In this document: positions 10,924-21,552 of the stretch, piece by piece
How positions within the stretch are numbered: the first letter of the stretch is position 1
How the letters are laid out: each line of letters opens with the position of its first letter
Source: Hexactinellida sp. DTS-2022
Taxonomy: Eukaryota; Porifera; Hexactinellida
Assembly: GCA_028753945.1 (NCBI GenBank)
Contig: JAPNXP010000002.1
Coordinates: forward strand, 2,356,001 to 2,420,000
Reading direction: 5' to 3'
DNA length: 64,000 nucleotides
Position numbers and translations under genes: made by a program
The notes under the pieces: model-generated
Database searches by the model: none
What the model was told of the DNA's origin: nothing
The model's input: the letters and a program-made list of their open reading frames with translations, nothing else

Positions 10924-13900
10924 TTATTTGTTAATTTATTGATTTAATGATTACTGTACCACATTCAAATAAATAGCTTGTGTGCATATACGAATAACTG
11001 GTGCCGCGTCTCCGGACTGCGGAGAATTTTACAGCTAATACTGTAAAATTTTCCACTGTACCACTTTTCGAAAGGACTTGCCGCTGTTGTATAATATCCT
11101 AAATCAACCATAACAATGCATGGAAATTAGCACAATTCTACGCTTTATTGACTACTCACAAGGATTACTAGTGTCCTCAATAATATTAGGAATTTAAGTC
11201 TACCAATTTTATTGGTATTCTGGGGTATATTAACTGTTATTTATATCACACTAACATATGAGATTCTCAATATGTGCTTCTACTAAAGATAGTCAAGATT
11301 ACTATAGGAAACACATGCAAGGTTCTATAGAAAGGTAATAATATTATTAAATATACTGTCTATCGAATATGTCATTGAGAATATTTCATTAGAACGTGGA
11401 ATAACTAAATATTCAACTATAACTACAGTACAGTGATAAAGCAACCAATTTACAAGGTCCGATAAAAAATCTGGGGAAATATATACATTCTAGTTCCGCT
11501 ATTAGCAACTCCCTTAATAGCAATATTCGTTTGTTAGCAACATTTCTCTGGTCCCAAGTGTAGATCTTTTCCCATATAAGCAACTCATATTTGCAATAGA
11601 CAAATAATAAAGTTCACTTTTAAGCAACTCAAAGTTTTCAATAGACGAACATACATTACATTACTCGCACAGATAATAATTTTAATTTTCTATAAAAATT
11701 AGCACGTACACATACGTTTTGTGTAGACATATTCGGTTTGTCATCTGACTTGATGTTTTTTCAAAGTAGGACTTCCTCAATAGATATATGTTCTCATGAT
11801 TTCAATACTTTAAAGTATTTTTCTATTATTTATATTCTAATTTTCAAATTGTTTACTTTCCATAGTGGGGTCTCTGTTATATACCTTTCCCTGTCCATTG
11901 CCCCCTTTCACCACTTCCAAGAAAACTGTATGCTCTTAGGAAACCAGTTAAGAAATATCTTGAGGAGGATGATAATGTGAATTTTCATTCTCATTTATAG
12001 TACGTACTACTATATTGATTAAGAGAATGACGAATTAGACGTAAAATCTTGTTTACTCTTTTTAAAGAAGATTCGTATATTAGCAACTATTTTTGCAACA
12101 AAACCCAAGTTGATTATAAAGCACTGCACTGTACTTGTTCTTTGTCATGGTGAAATGGTTTATAACTGAGAATTCACATATAGGTTCAATTCATATTTTT
12201 GTATGTTTTTAGATGGGGTGGGGTTAGTTTGAGCTTCTTTTGCGGTAGGATGACAAGGCAATTGTCATTTGACATATATGACAAGTCATTTCCATTAGTT
12301 TAGAATACAGGAAAGGCACTATAATAGTTGGCATTTATACTAATGTCATACTAGTTAAAGTAAGGAAATGTTTTAATTTATCTTGCTAAATTCATGTTAG
12401 TTTCTATTAACATTAAAATATATTTGATATTCTAGAACTGAGTGTTTACGATTAGAGCAACATGTTTGAATGAATCAATTCAAATACTCGAATAGCATTC
12501 CAGTCCATTGATATTTTGATGTACATCAATTAGATATAAATATGCTGTCATTCAACTTTTAGTCTGGGTTGTAGTGAATTGATAATTGCAAAATTTAATA
12601 ATTGTAGAATTTGTAATTGCATTATTAAATAATTGTAGAATAAACAAATTAATATTTCACTACAAATTGTTTTTGTGAAATTGAGAGAACCGTACTAGGG
12701 TGGCCCAACTGTGATTTGGTTATTCGTAATTTGAAATTGTGAACTAATTTTTCAGATTAATTATAGAGTATTATTATTATTATTATTTTTGTAAATAAAC
12801 CACATTAAATCAAATATTGTATAATTGTTCTATTTAATTTCATTATGAATCCCGGGATGATCAGTTCTGTTTGTACCTCCCAGTTTATTTTTCTATGGAG
12901 AAATTCTATTTAAACTTTTATATAAAGTACAGTATAATTATATCGGCAGGTTCTACTTGTCTCTATTCTATGTTATTATAACTCGATTGTTGTATGTTTG
13001 TTTGTTTGTTTGTTTGTTTGTTTGTTTGTTTGTTTGTTTGTTTTTGAATGTCCGTGTTGTATTAAAGTGATAGGGGACATTGGAGTAGAAGTAGCCCGGG
13101 CGGCCCGGACAAGTTCTAGAATCACACAAGGGGACCGTGGATATTTTGGCTCGAATTATCATTTACTTTCTAGAATTTACCGATGATGCCTTCTCCGCAG
13201 ACTTTTAGCTCACTTTATTGAATTTCTCATTCTCTTGTGTATTCCTTATTTTACTTACTCTATAGCTACTATTCAGTAGTATATCTTATTGGTTACGCTA
13301 ATGCATGGCAAATATTGTATAATAAGAACAACTGAGCACTTAAGGACAATTTCATCAATCAGCGCAACGCGCTATGCACTCATATTGGATTGAAATTGAA
13401 GGAAGTTAGTTTTGTACAATTCGGAGGTGATTTAGTGTGATGCGCCAGAGACTGCTATTCAAGAAAAATTTATCAAAGTGTTCTATGAGTTCTAATACAC
13501 ATTATAGTTACTTTTAGTAAACATATACCACCTTCACTTGAGTGTATAAATCCTTTTATTCCTTGGGAACTGGACTTTTCTGAAATCTTCCCCATGTTCA
13601 AGATATATGAACATTGAACAATAATCATGGGATGGGTGAATATTAAAAGATTGTTAACAAACCAAAAATTTTGTATTTCATTGATTTACAATAAATCTCC
13701 CATAACAAAACTTAAGAGACTGCATACATCATTTTTGATGATGCCAATCAATTCCCAGCTATCAATAACCTATATGTCAATAATACTTCACTTTTGAGTA
13801 CCTGCTACCCAAATGCCTATTTCCTATAAACTGCAGTTTTAAGCCACTGCAATAATTCTGGGATTTTAGACACTCTAGGTTATTCGGACATTTATCCTTA

Positions 13901-13931
13901 TGTCCAGACTCCAGTTATTCGGACTGTTATT
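10924..13931. other. Non-coding AT-rich stretch
   Basis: Short open frames only, with no family motif. 11460-12130 repeats TTAGCAACT-like words several times and ends GCACTGTA, possibly a decayed pogo-like element. 12763-12787 is a (TTA)n run. Nothing else supportable. Confidence 0.5.
12995..13043. repeat. (GTTT)n microsatellite
   Basis: About twelve copies of a 4-bp unit. It lies before a short GC-rich patch (13090-13110). Confidence 0.95.
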
Positions 13932-14451
13932 AGATATAGTGGGGCAGCATAACAGCCATATTGGAGTGAATTGTTCAATTTTTGATACAAGCATGAAAAT
14001 TGGCACAGATATAGATAAATATATTATAAAAAGATAATATGGATGTGGAGGCATCACGAAATTTTAATATTTTCAAGATGGCGGCCAAAGATTGTCGGAA
14101 AGTGTCGGACAAAAACCCGCTCTCGCGATTACTTGTTAAATGACCTCGTAGAGTGTTTATATGCTCATAGTTATTCTCAAATGACTGTGCGATGAAGAAA
14201 GAGGGGTCACTCGATAGGATAGAAACGATCTTTGAGAACGGAATGTATTACATTCCAGCGTTGTCAAGGAATGTCCTCCCTCCCAAACATGGTCATGTGA
14301 CCCCTATAATGACTGGAAATCTTATGCTGATTACGAATATCAGCATTAAACATTGATTAAACTTTAATTGACAAAGTTGATTTGTTTTTGTATACATATA
14401 TGTACTACAGTATAACTCGGTTAGTACGTACTTCGGCTTAGTAAGTACTAA

Positions 14452-16680
14452 CAGGGACTTCTTTAATATAGGGACTGTAAACTTCGTTTTACGGTAAAAT
14501 TAGCGTAGGCCTAAAACAGTATTGTTACTTATTGATATCCCGTAATCCGCTAATGCTAGACAAAGGAAATGTATTATTGTCGTATAGGAAGTCATATTTT
14601 GGGAGTCCAACGGTTATATTGGTTTATCGAAAATATTTGTGGAATGTAAGTTATGCGATTTTCACACCCTTCCATATATGGTAATATTGTTAAAATCTCG
14701 AGATTACTTAACTTTATACATATGAAATGTATCATTTTCGTACAGGAAATCATATTTTGGGAGTCCAACGGTCATATTGGTTTATCGAAAATATTTGTGG
14801 AATGTAATTTATGCGATTTTCACACCTTTCCATATATGGTAATATTGTTAAAATCTCGAGATTAGTTAACTTTATCCATATGAAATTTATTATTGGCGAA
14901 TGGGAAATGGGAATTCATATTTAGGGACTCAGTAGATCACATTGATTTACCTAAGGCGTTCCCCTTAGCCTATATTAATATTTTGGCACTCTCCACAGGA
15001 GGATTGCCCCGACCCTGTTTTGTAGTTTAGCTAGTTCTTACCTATCAGATATCTTTCATCATGCTGTTTATTAAAAAAAAAACAAGGCTGGATTCGGTTA
15101 ACCGGTTAACCGTTGCTGACATCGGTTAACGGTTAGAGATTTTATTAACCAGTTAGCCGGTCTGTTGAATAACAACAGAGCATGGCCTACTTAATATATG
15201 GCTAGATATGTCACCGAGAAGGCCATAAAACGAGAATGCCAGTTTCTAATTTTCATTTTAGGATGGACTATGTCTCCTATTGTTGTTATTTGGGTTGTAT
15301 ATGGGGTAATCAACCATTGCGAGTCCAATGAAACCACTTTTGAGAGTCTCAGATTTGTGGTTAAGCTGTTTAGGCGCCATTTAATGATGACACCACAAAA
15401 ATACAAAAATATAAATTCGAGTCTAAAGAACAGCGAGAAAATGAAAATAATTTGCTAATATACTTAGAATACATTTTCCGAATATATTATGAGAATGAAT
15501 ATATATAAACCAGCAATTATATACGTTTTATGTACGAAAATAGTAAGTTTTAATTCGGATCACACCTGTATTTTTAGCATGTGGTGGCTTTGTAATTTTT
15601 AATTTTTTTAGAATGTCGCTATTTTGTCATTTAGTAGCCTTTGGGGTATGAAATATATCCCTATTTTAGTATTCCTATTCTAAAATTATTAGAAAGTAGG
15701 AAGAAACTGAAATTTATGATATTTGACCATAAATTGTTACCGTCATCATTAAATTGCGCCTAAACAGCTTAACCACAAATCTGAGATTCTCAAAAGTGGT
15801 TCTAATGGACTCGCAATGGTTGATTACCCCATATACAATGCAAATAACAACAATAGGAGGCATAGTCTATCCTAAAATGAAAATTAGAAACTGGCCTTCT
15901 CGTTTTATGGCCTTCTAGGTGACATATTTAGCCATATATTAAGTAGGCCATGCTCTGTTGTTATTCAACAGACCGGCTAACTGGTTAATAAAATCTCTAA
16001 CCGTTAACCGATGTCAGCAACGGTTAACCGGTTAACCGAATCCAGCCTTGTTTTTTTTTTAATAAACAGCATAATGAAAGATATCTGATAGGTAAGAACT
16101 AGCTAAACTACAAAACAGGGTCGGGGCAATCCTCCTGTGGAGAGTGCCAAAATATTAATATAGGCTAAGGGGAACGCCTTAGGTAAATCAATGTGATCTA
16201 CTGAGTCCCTAATATGAATTCCCATTTCCCATTCGCCAATAATAAATTTCATATGGATAAAGTTAACTAATCTCGAGATTTTAACAATATTACCATATAT
16301 GGAAAGGTGTGAAAATCGCATAAATTACATTCCACAAATATTTTCGATAAACCAATATGACCGTTGGACTCCCAAAATATGATTTCCTGTACGAAAATGA
16401 TACATTTCATATGTATAAAGTTAAGTAATCTCGAGATTTTAACAATATTACCATATATGGAAGGGTGTGAAAATCGCATAACTTACATTCCACAAATATT
16501 TTCGATAAACCAATATAACCGTTGGACTCCCAAAATATGACTTCCTATACGACAATAATACATTTCCTTTGTCTAGCATTAGCGGATTACGGGATATCAA
16601 TAAGTAACAATACTGTTTTACGCCTACGCTAATTTTACCGTAAAACGAAGTTTACAGTCCCTATTTTAAAGAAGTCCCTG
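14452..16680. mobile_element. Foldback element FB-A, copy 1
   Basis: A 2,229-bp near-palindrome. Arms 14452-15393 and 15735-16680 pair almost throughout; the loop is about 340 bp. It ends CAGGGACTTCTTTAA and its complement, flanked by 7-bp GTACTAA (14445-14451, 16681-16687). Each arm contains, from the outside in, a ~160-bp tandem duplication (about 14566-14885), a block with GCGTTCCCCTTAGCC, a GGTTAACC-rich block, and a P-like CATGGCCTACTTAATATA segment at the centre. The inverted arm at 18841-18900 shows the unoccupied target with a single GTACTAA. Confidence 0.9.
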
Positions 16681-16801
16681 GTACTAATTTAATTAACCAA
16701 TTAGTAATTTATATGTATCTCAATATAATGTAAAGTCAGCTAGTACGTACACTTGGTTAATATGTACAAATTTTCTCTCTCGAGGGGTTACATGGGTGTT
16801 A

Positions 16802-17224
16802 CATACCTCCCCAATCCGGGCAGCCTCGTTCCGGAGGGTGCCCGGATCTCGGAATAATCATAATTTCTATTGTATAATCAACTAGTGTTTATGTTCTGAT
16901 GTCTCAATACCTGTTGTCTGACCTGATACGCACCTCCGACATCTGATCTTGGTATAAGTTTATTCAAAGAGTTCATAAATTTAGAATGTGAATCGTATAT
17001 ACAGTAGCTAGATTACGTTATGGCCAAATCCGAACCAATATTTACCGCACAGATATTGGTGGTTATACTTTAGTAACATGTTTGACATACAAATCTGCAA
17101 AGATAAACTATATTTGGGGCTAATTCCCTGAAAAATGGCGAATTAATTTTGAACTTATACAAAAATGTTGCCCGGTTTAAGGAGGTGCCCGGTTCTGAGG
17201 ATCCGGATCTGGGAGGTTCTACTG
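16802..17224. mobile_element. pogo-like MITE
   Basis: About 423 bp with TA on both sides. The right end read inverted is CAGTAGAACCTCCCAGATCC and the left is CATACCTCCCCAATCCGGGC, an imperfect inverted repeat continued by GGTGCCCGG blocks. Confidence 0.65.
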
Positions 17225-17390
17225 TACTAACCGAGTTCTATTTCGAGTCAAAATGTCATTCCGTCTTAAAAATCTTGTGAAACTTTTACTCGATTAAGCG
17301 GAGAAATCTATTAACTGGAGGCTCTGTAAAGCGAGTCGACACCAATACCTATCTTATATTCAACGGATATTTCCATATTACAGTAGAATC

Positions 17391-17558
17391 TCGTTAGTAC
17401 GAACACGGTTAATACCATTTCGCGGATGAGACGACAAACCGTTCCACAGAATCAAGTCCCTTCAAGCTACAATGGGTTTACTCCGGTTAATATGAACTCT
17501 GAATAAAGCTAACAAAATTATATCGTCCGTTGGTGCTCGTATTAACGAGGTTCTACTG
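17391..17558. mobile_element. pogo-like MITE
   Basis: 168 bp, flanked by TA. Left end CAGTAGAATCTCGTTAGTAC; right end inverted CAGTAGAACCTCGTTAATAC. Very similar to the ends at 37789-37921. Confidence 0.85.
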
Positions 17559-17807
17559 TATATAGACATGCATGTAAAAATCTTATTCATGTTTTAATAT
17601 AAATCAATGAAATTACTTATATAGAGTTGAGCTCTAGTAGAGTTCAGTTTTTAAGTATGTGTATTCAGGCACTGAGAAAGGTCAGTTTTTTTCCAAACTT
17701 TGAAATTGACCTTTAGAAAGTAAGCCTGGGCTTTTAGTATGGGAAAAAATCTGAACTCTACAAAGCTCAGCTCTAAATAAGGATTCTCTAAATCAATACT
17801 TTGTATT

Positions 17808-17940
17808 CCAGGGTTTTTTTAAAGTTGAGACCTTGGTGTAACTCAACACTGCAGCGGCCGCAGCCGACCCGAATCGTGGTGTAACTCCAAAACATTTTGG
17901 TGCAAAATTTACACCAAGATCGGCCTTAAAAAAACCCTAG
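17808..17940. mobile_element. Small MITE with CAGGGTTTTTTT ends
   Basis: Inverted ends CCAGGGTTTTTTTAA and CTAGGGTTTTTTTAAGG enclose a GC-rich centre (GCGGCCGCAGCCG) and two GGTGTAA motifs. TGTATT(C) is repeated on both flanks (6-7 bp). Confidence 0.7.
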
Positions 17941-18126
17941 TGTATTCTATTTCCTGAAAATAGTGGATTTTATACTATACGAAAAATATTGTAAAAGTCT
18001 GCGCCGATTGAGGACTACATCCTCCAGGTGAATGGCTCGATACGCCCCTGCCATTCGAGTTACCCAGTGATCATCGATTATTAATAGTTGCAGTTATAAA
18101 CTCTTCTAAGTCGTTGTTTATTAAAT

Positions 18127-18525
18127 AGGAGCCTTCGGTCTCGGTCGCTTTGCGACGGATCGGTGCAACGCACCTCAAGTTAACTACCGCTATGCGGCCT
18201 TACTCCTCACTAAAAAATTCCTACCATTTCCATACTTTTAACTTGTTTAGCTATAATACCCGTGAAAGCAAACTTCTAGGGTAATTTTGAATTTTCATTA
18301 ATCTGCTACCTTTTTTGTAAACAACAATAATATTCATATTAATATTTAAAAAATGCGAAATTTCAAATCAGCATACTTATTATAAAATTTGGAAGTTTCT
18401 ATCTGTATATAAATGCAGTTTCTATTCCCCCATCACTTTAATGCAACCTGGACAAACAAACACACACATTGGTCACACACACACAAACAAACAACAGTCG
18501 AGTTTTAATAATATTGAATCACCAA
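18127..18525. mobile_element. Hairpin-cluster element, short copy
   Basis: Starts GAGCCTTCGGTCTCGG with three tight GC hairpins in a row (GTCGC/GCGAC, GGTGC/GCACC, CCGCTATGCGG), then one copy of the ~142-bp unit that is tandemly amplified at 19555-20700, then a CA-rich microsatellite and the end GTCGAGTTTTAATAATATTG. Same order as the long copy at 19456-20838. Hairpins, internal tandem unit and microsatellite resemble HINE/DINE-1 (non-autonomous Helentrons). That classification is inference. Confidence 0.65.
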
Positions 18526-18899
18526 TAGTTTCTTAAAATCCTTAGCCCCTGAATGTTCTCGCCTAAAATATTTTGAGCGCTTAAACTAAATAAATCCTAA
18601 TTAAATCCAAAAATTGAAATATACAATATAACCTCATTAGTACGAACACGGATAATGAGAATTTCCGGTTTAATATTGAACACAATTTTTGGACGCTTCA
18701 AAGAATCTTGAATTCAAATAACACCGGTTAATACCAATTTGTAAAATAGCCGAAAATAGAAGACACGAAAAGTGATTATTTGATTTATACTGTACTAACT
18801 GACTTTACATTATATTGAGATACATATAAATTACTAATTGGTCAATTAAATTAGTACTTACTAAGCCGAAGTACGTACTAACCGAGTCATACTGTAGTA

Positions 18900-19073
18900 C
18901 AGTAGATGTCGAATATAAGCACACCGGTTATAACAACATATCGGATATAAGCACACTGTGTTGGAAAACGGTTGCCATATACCCTGTATAATTTATGTCG
19001 GTTATAAGAACATGCCGGTTATAAGCACCTTAAGTGCAGTTCCCGACGATGTCCTTATAACCGGCATCCACTG
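18900..19073. mobile_element. pogo-like MITE
   Basis: 174 bp, TA on both sides, ends CAGTAGATGTCG and inverted CAGTGGATGCCGG, with internal repeats of CCGGTTATAAGCAC. It sits just inside the right arm of the outer foldback. Confidence 0.8.
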
Positions 19074-19455
19074 TACATATATTTATACAAAAACAAATTA
19101 ACTTTGTCAATTAAAGTTTAATCAATGTTTAATGCTGATATTCGTAATCAGCATAAAATTTCCAGTCGTTATAGGGGTCACATGACCATGATTGGGAGGG
19201 AGGACATTCCTAGACAACGCTGGAATGCAACACATTCCGTTCTCAAAGATCGTTTCTATCCTATCGAGTGACCCCTCTTTCTTCATCGCACAGTCATTTG
19301 AGAATAACTATGTGCATATAAACACTCTACGAGGTCATTTAACAAGTAATCGCGAGAGCGGGCCTTTGTCCGACACTTTCCGACAATTTTTGGCCGCCAT
19401 CTTGAAAATATTAAAATTTCGTGATGCCTCCATATCCATATCTTTTTATAATATA

Positions 19456-20838
19456 CGAGCCCTTCGGTCTCGGTCGCTTTGCGACAGATCGGTGCTACGC
19501 ACCTCAAGTTAACGGCCGCTGTGCGGCCTTACACCTCACCCTTTCTGCCATGGAAATGGCAGATAGGGACGTTATGATTTTGATTTTCATTAATTTGTTT
19601 ACCTATTTGTGTAAACAAACAACAACAACAAATACTCATATTAGAATTTTATAAATGCGAAATTCGTGTTCAGAATACTTGTTTACCTATGATATAATAC
19701 CCGTTGAAAGCTAACTTCTAGGTTGATTTTGAATTTTCATTAATTTGTTTACCTATTTGTGTAAACAACAACAACAAAAATTCATATAATAAATTTGTAA
19801 ATGCGAAAATCGTGTTCAGCACACTTGTTTATTTATAATACCCGTTGAAAGCTAACTTCTAGGTTGATTTTGAATTTTAATTAATTTGTTTACCTATTTT
19901 GTGTAAACAACAACAACAAATATTCATATTAGAAAATTATAACCGCGAAAATCGTGTTCAGCATACTTGTTTACCTATAATACCCGTTGGAAGCTAACTT
20001 CTAGGTTGATTTTGAATTTTAATTAATTTGTTTACCTATTTTGTGTAAACAACAACAACAAATATTAATATGATAAATTTATAAACGCGAAATTCGTGTT
20101 CGGCATACTTGTTTACATATAATACCCGTTGAAAGCTAACTTCTAGGTTGATTTTGAATTTCATTAATTTGTTTACATATTTTGTGTCAACAACAACAAC
20201 AACAAATATTCATGTTATAAATTTCTAAACACGAAATTCGTGTTCAGCATACTTGTTAACCTATAATACCCGTTGAAAGCTAACTTCTAGGTTGATTTTG
20301 AATTTCATTAATTTGTTTACATATTTTGTGTCAACAACAACAACAACAAATATTCATGTTATAAATTTCTAAACACGAAATTCGTGTTCAGCATACTTGT
20401 TAACCTATATATCTGTTGAAAGCTAACTTCTAGGTTGATTTTGAATTTTAATTAATTTGTTTACATATTATGTGTCAACAACAACAACAAATATTAATAT
20501 GATAAATTTATAAACGCGAAATTCGTGTTCAGCATACTTGTTTACATATAATACCCGTTGGAAGCTAACTTCTAGGTTGATTTTGAATTTCATTAATTTG
20601 TTTACCTATTTTGTGTAAACAACAACAACAAATATTAATATGAGAAATTTATAATTGCGAAATTCGTGTTCAGCATACTTGTTTACCCCTTATAACTTTT
20701 GTTTACCAATTATAACATTTGAAAGTTAGTTTATATCTCATATATAAATGCGGTTTCTATTCCCCCATCACTTTAATACAATCCGGACAAACAAACACAC
20801 ACACACACACAAACACACAACAATCGAGATTTAATAAT
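19456..20838. mobile_element. Hairpin-cluster element, long copy with tandem array
   Basis: Begins GAGCCCTTCGGTCTCGGTCG with the same three hairpins as 18127-18220, runs through a tandem array (see separate entry), then ACAAACAAACACACAC and CAATCGAGATTTAATAATA. It interrupts the right arm of the outer foldback: the sequence CTTTTTATAATATA before it and TAGATTTATCTATG after it are contiguous (ATATTTATCTAT) in the left arm at 14005-14030. TAATATA recurs at both borders. Compatible with a non-autonomous Helentron or SINE-like unit; no protein. Confidence 0.7.
19555..20700. repeat. Tandem array of ~142-bp units
   Basis: The word GCTAACTTCTAGGTTGATTT recurs at 19710, 19851, 19993, 20135, 20279, 20422 and 20564, giving periods of 141-144 bp. 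Each unit also has TTAATTTGTTTAC, a CAACAACAACAAA tract and GCGAAATTCGTGTTCAGCAT. The short copy of the same element (18127-18525) holds a single unit, so the array expanded inside the element. Confidence 0.9.
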
Positions 20839-20984
20839 ATAGATTTATCTATGTCTGTGCCAATTTTCATGCTTGTATCAAAAATTGAACAATTTTATTG
20901 CTATGCTGCCCCACTAATATATTCATATACAGAGTTAGTATATTTTGTTTTTATTCACCATTTGTATTAAGAACAACATTTTAT

Positions 20985-21025
<41 letters not shown>
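20985..21025. repeat. (AAT)n microsatellite
   Basis: About 13 units just upstream of the polypyrimidine/acceptor region of the first visible exchanger exon. Confidence 0.95.
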
Positions 21026-21026
<1 letters not shown>

Positions 21027-21063
21027 TTTTTTTTTAAATAAATTATACGTTATTAATTATTAG

Positions 21064-21552
21064 GTAAATTTTTTGGTATCTTTTTGGGTTCTTTTCTTCT
21101 TGGAACTATTATTGGATTATGTTCTGCGATTGTTTTAAAGGTGTTTCAGCTTCGTGAACAACATATGATTGAAACTTCTTTTTTTGTTTTGGTTTCATTT
21201 TTAACTTTCCCACTTGCGGAGGCAATTCAATTGACTGGAATTGTTGCCATCTTATTTTGTGGAATTGCTCAATCTCATTACACATATATAAATCTCAGCG
21301 AAGATTCTAGAAAACGAACTAAGGATGTCTTTGAGTTGCTTAGTTTCCTTTCAGAAAATTTTCTATTTAGTTACATGGGGGTTTCTTTGTTTACTTTTCC
21401 ATACCATCAATGGAAGCCTGGATTTATTGGGTTTGCTTTTCTTGCTATAGCAATTGGCAGAGTTCTTAACATAATTCCACTCTCTTTGTTTTTAAATTTA
21501 CGAAGGAGGCGGAAGATCCCTTGGACTTTTCAGGCAATGTTGTTATTTGCCG
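21064..21552 (+). CDS. Na+/H+ exchanger, NHE6/7/9 (SLC9A6/7/9) class, internal exon
   Basis: 163 codons of a monovalent cation/H+ antiporter that in this class works in endosomes and the trans-Golgi, exchanging lumenal H+ for Na+ or K+. The exon opens after ATTAG with a split Gly codon and encodes GKFFGIFLGSF, several hydrophobic spans, FPLAEAIQLTGIVAILFCGI, SHYTYINLSEDSRKRTK, ENFLFSYMGVSLFTF and LGRVLNIIPLSLFLNL-type sequence (IAIGRVLNIIPLSLFLNLRR). The TGIVAILFCGI, HYTYINLS and FLFSYMG segments are diagnostic of the organellar NHE group. The exon ends FAG with GTAGG as donor (phase 1) and joins the GLRGA exon at 25046. The ORF continuing past 21552 is intron. Upstream exons must lie 5' but I could not find them. 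Confidence 0.93.

Larger units (their letters stand above)
13932..20922. mobile_element. Composite foldback element with ~600-bp arms, heavily nested
   Basis: The left arm (13932-14451, continuing at 16681-16745) is the inverted complement of the right arm (18785-19455, continuing at 20839-20922). Shared landmarks include GTGGGGCAGCAT, CATGAAAATTGGCACAGA, AAGATGGCGGCCAAAG/ATTTTTGGCCGCCATCTT, TAACAAGTAATCGCGAGAGC and TTCTCAAAGATCGTTTC. The left arm is interrupted by a 2.2-kb palindromic element and the right arm by a hairpin/tandem-repeat element; each arm supplies the empty site for the other's insertion. The 2-kb loop (16746-18784) contains several MITEs. No transposase is encoded. Confidence 0.8.

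Noticed and set aside
12968..13186. Frames with CLFVCLFV or NKQTNKQT repeats
   Set aside because: Translation of the (GTTT)n microsatellite.
14653..14865. Repeated 70-codon frame MRFSHPSIYGNIVK... (also 16267-16479, 58808-59020)
   Set aside because: Arises from the ~160-bp tandem duplication inside FB-A arms; occurs in both orientations with the repeat and has no family similarity.
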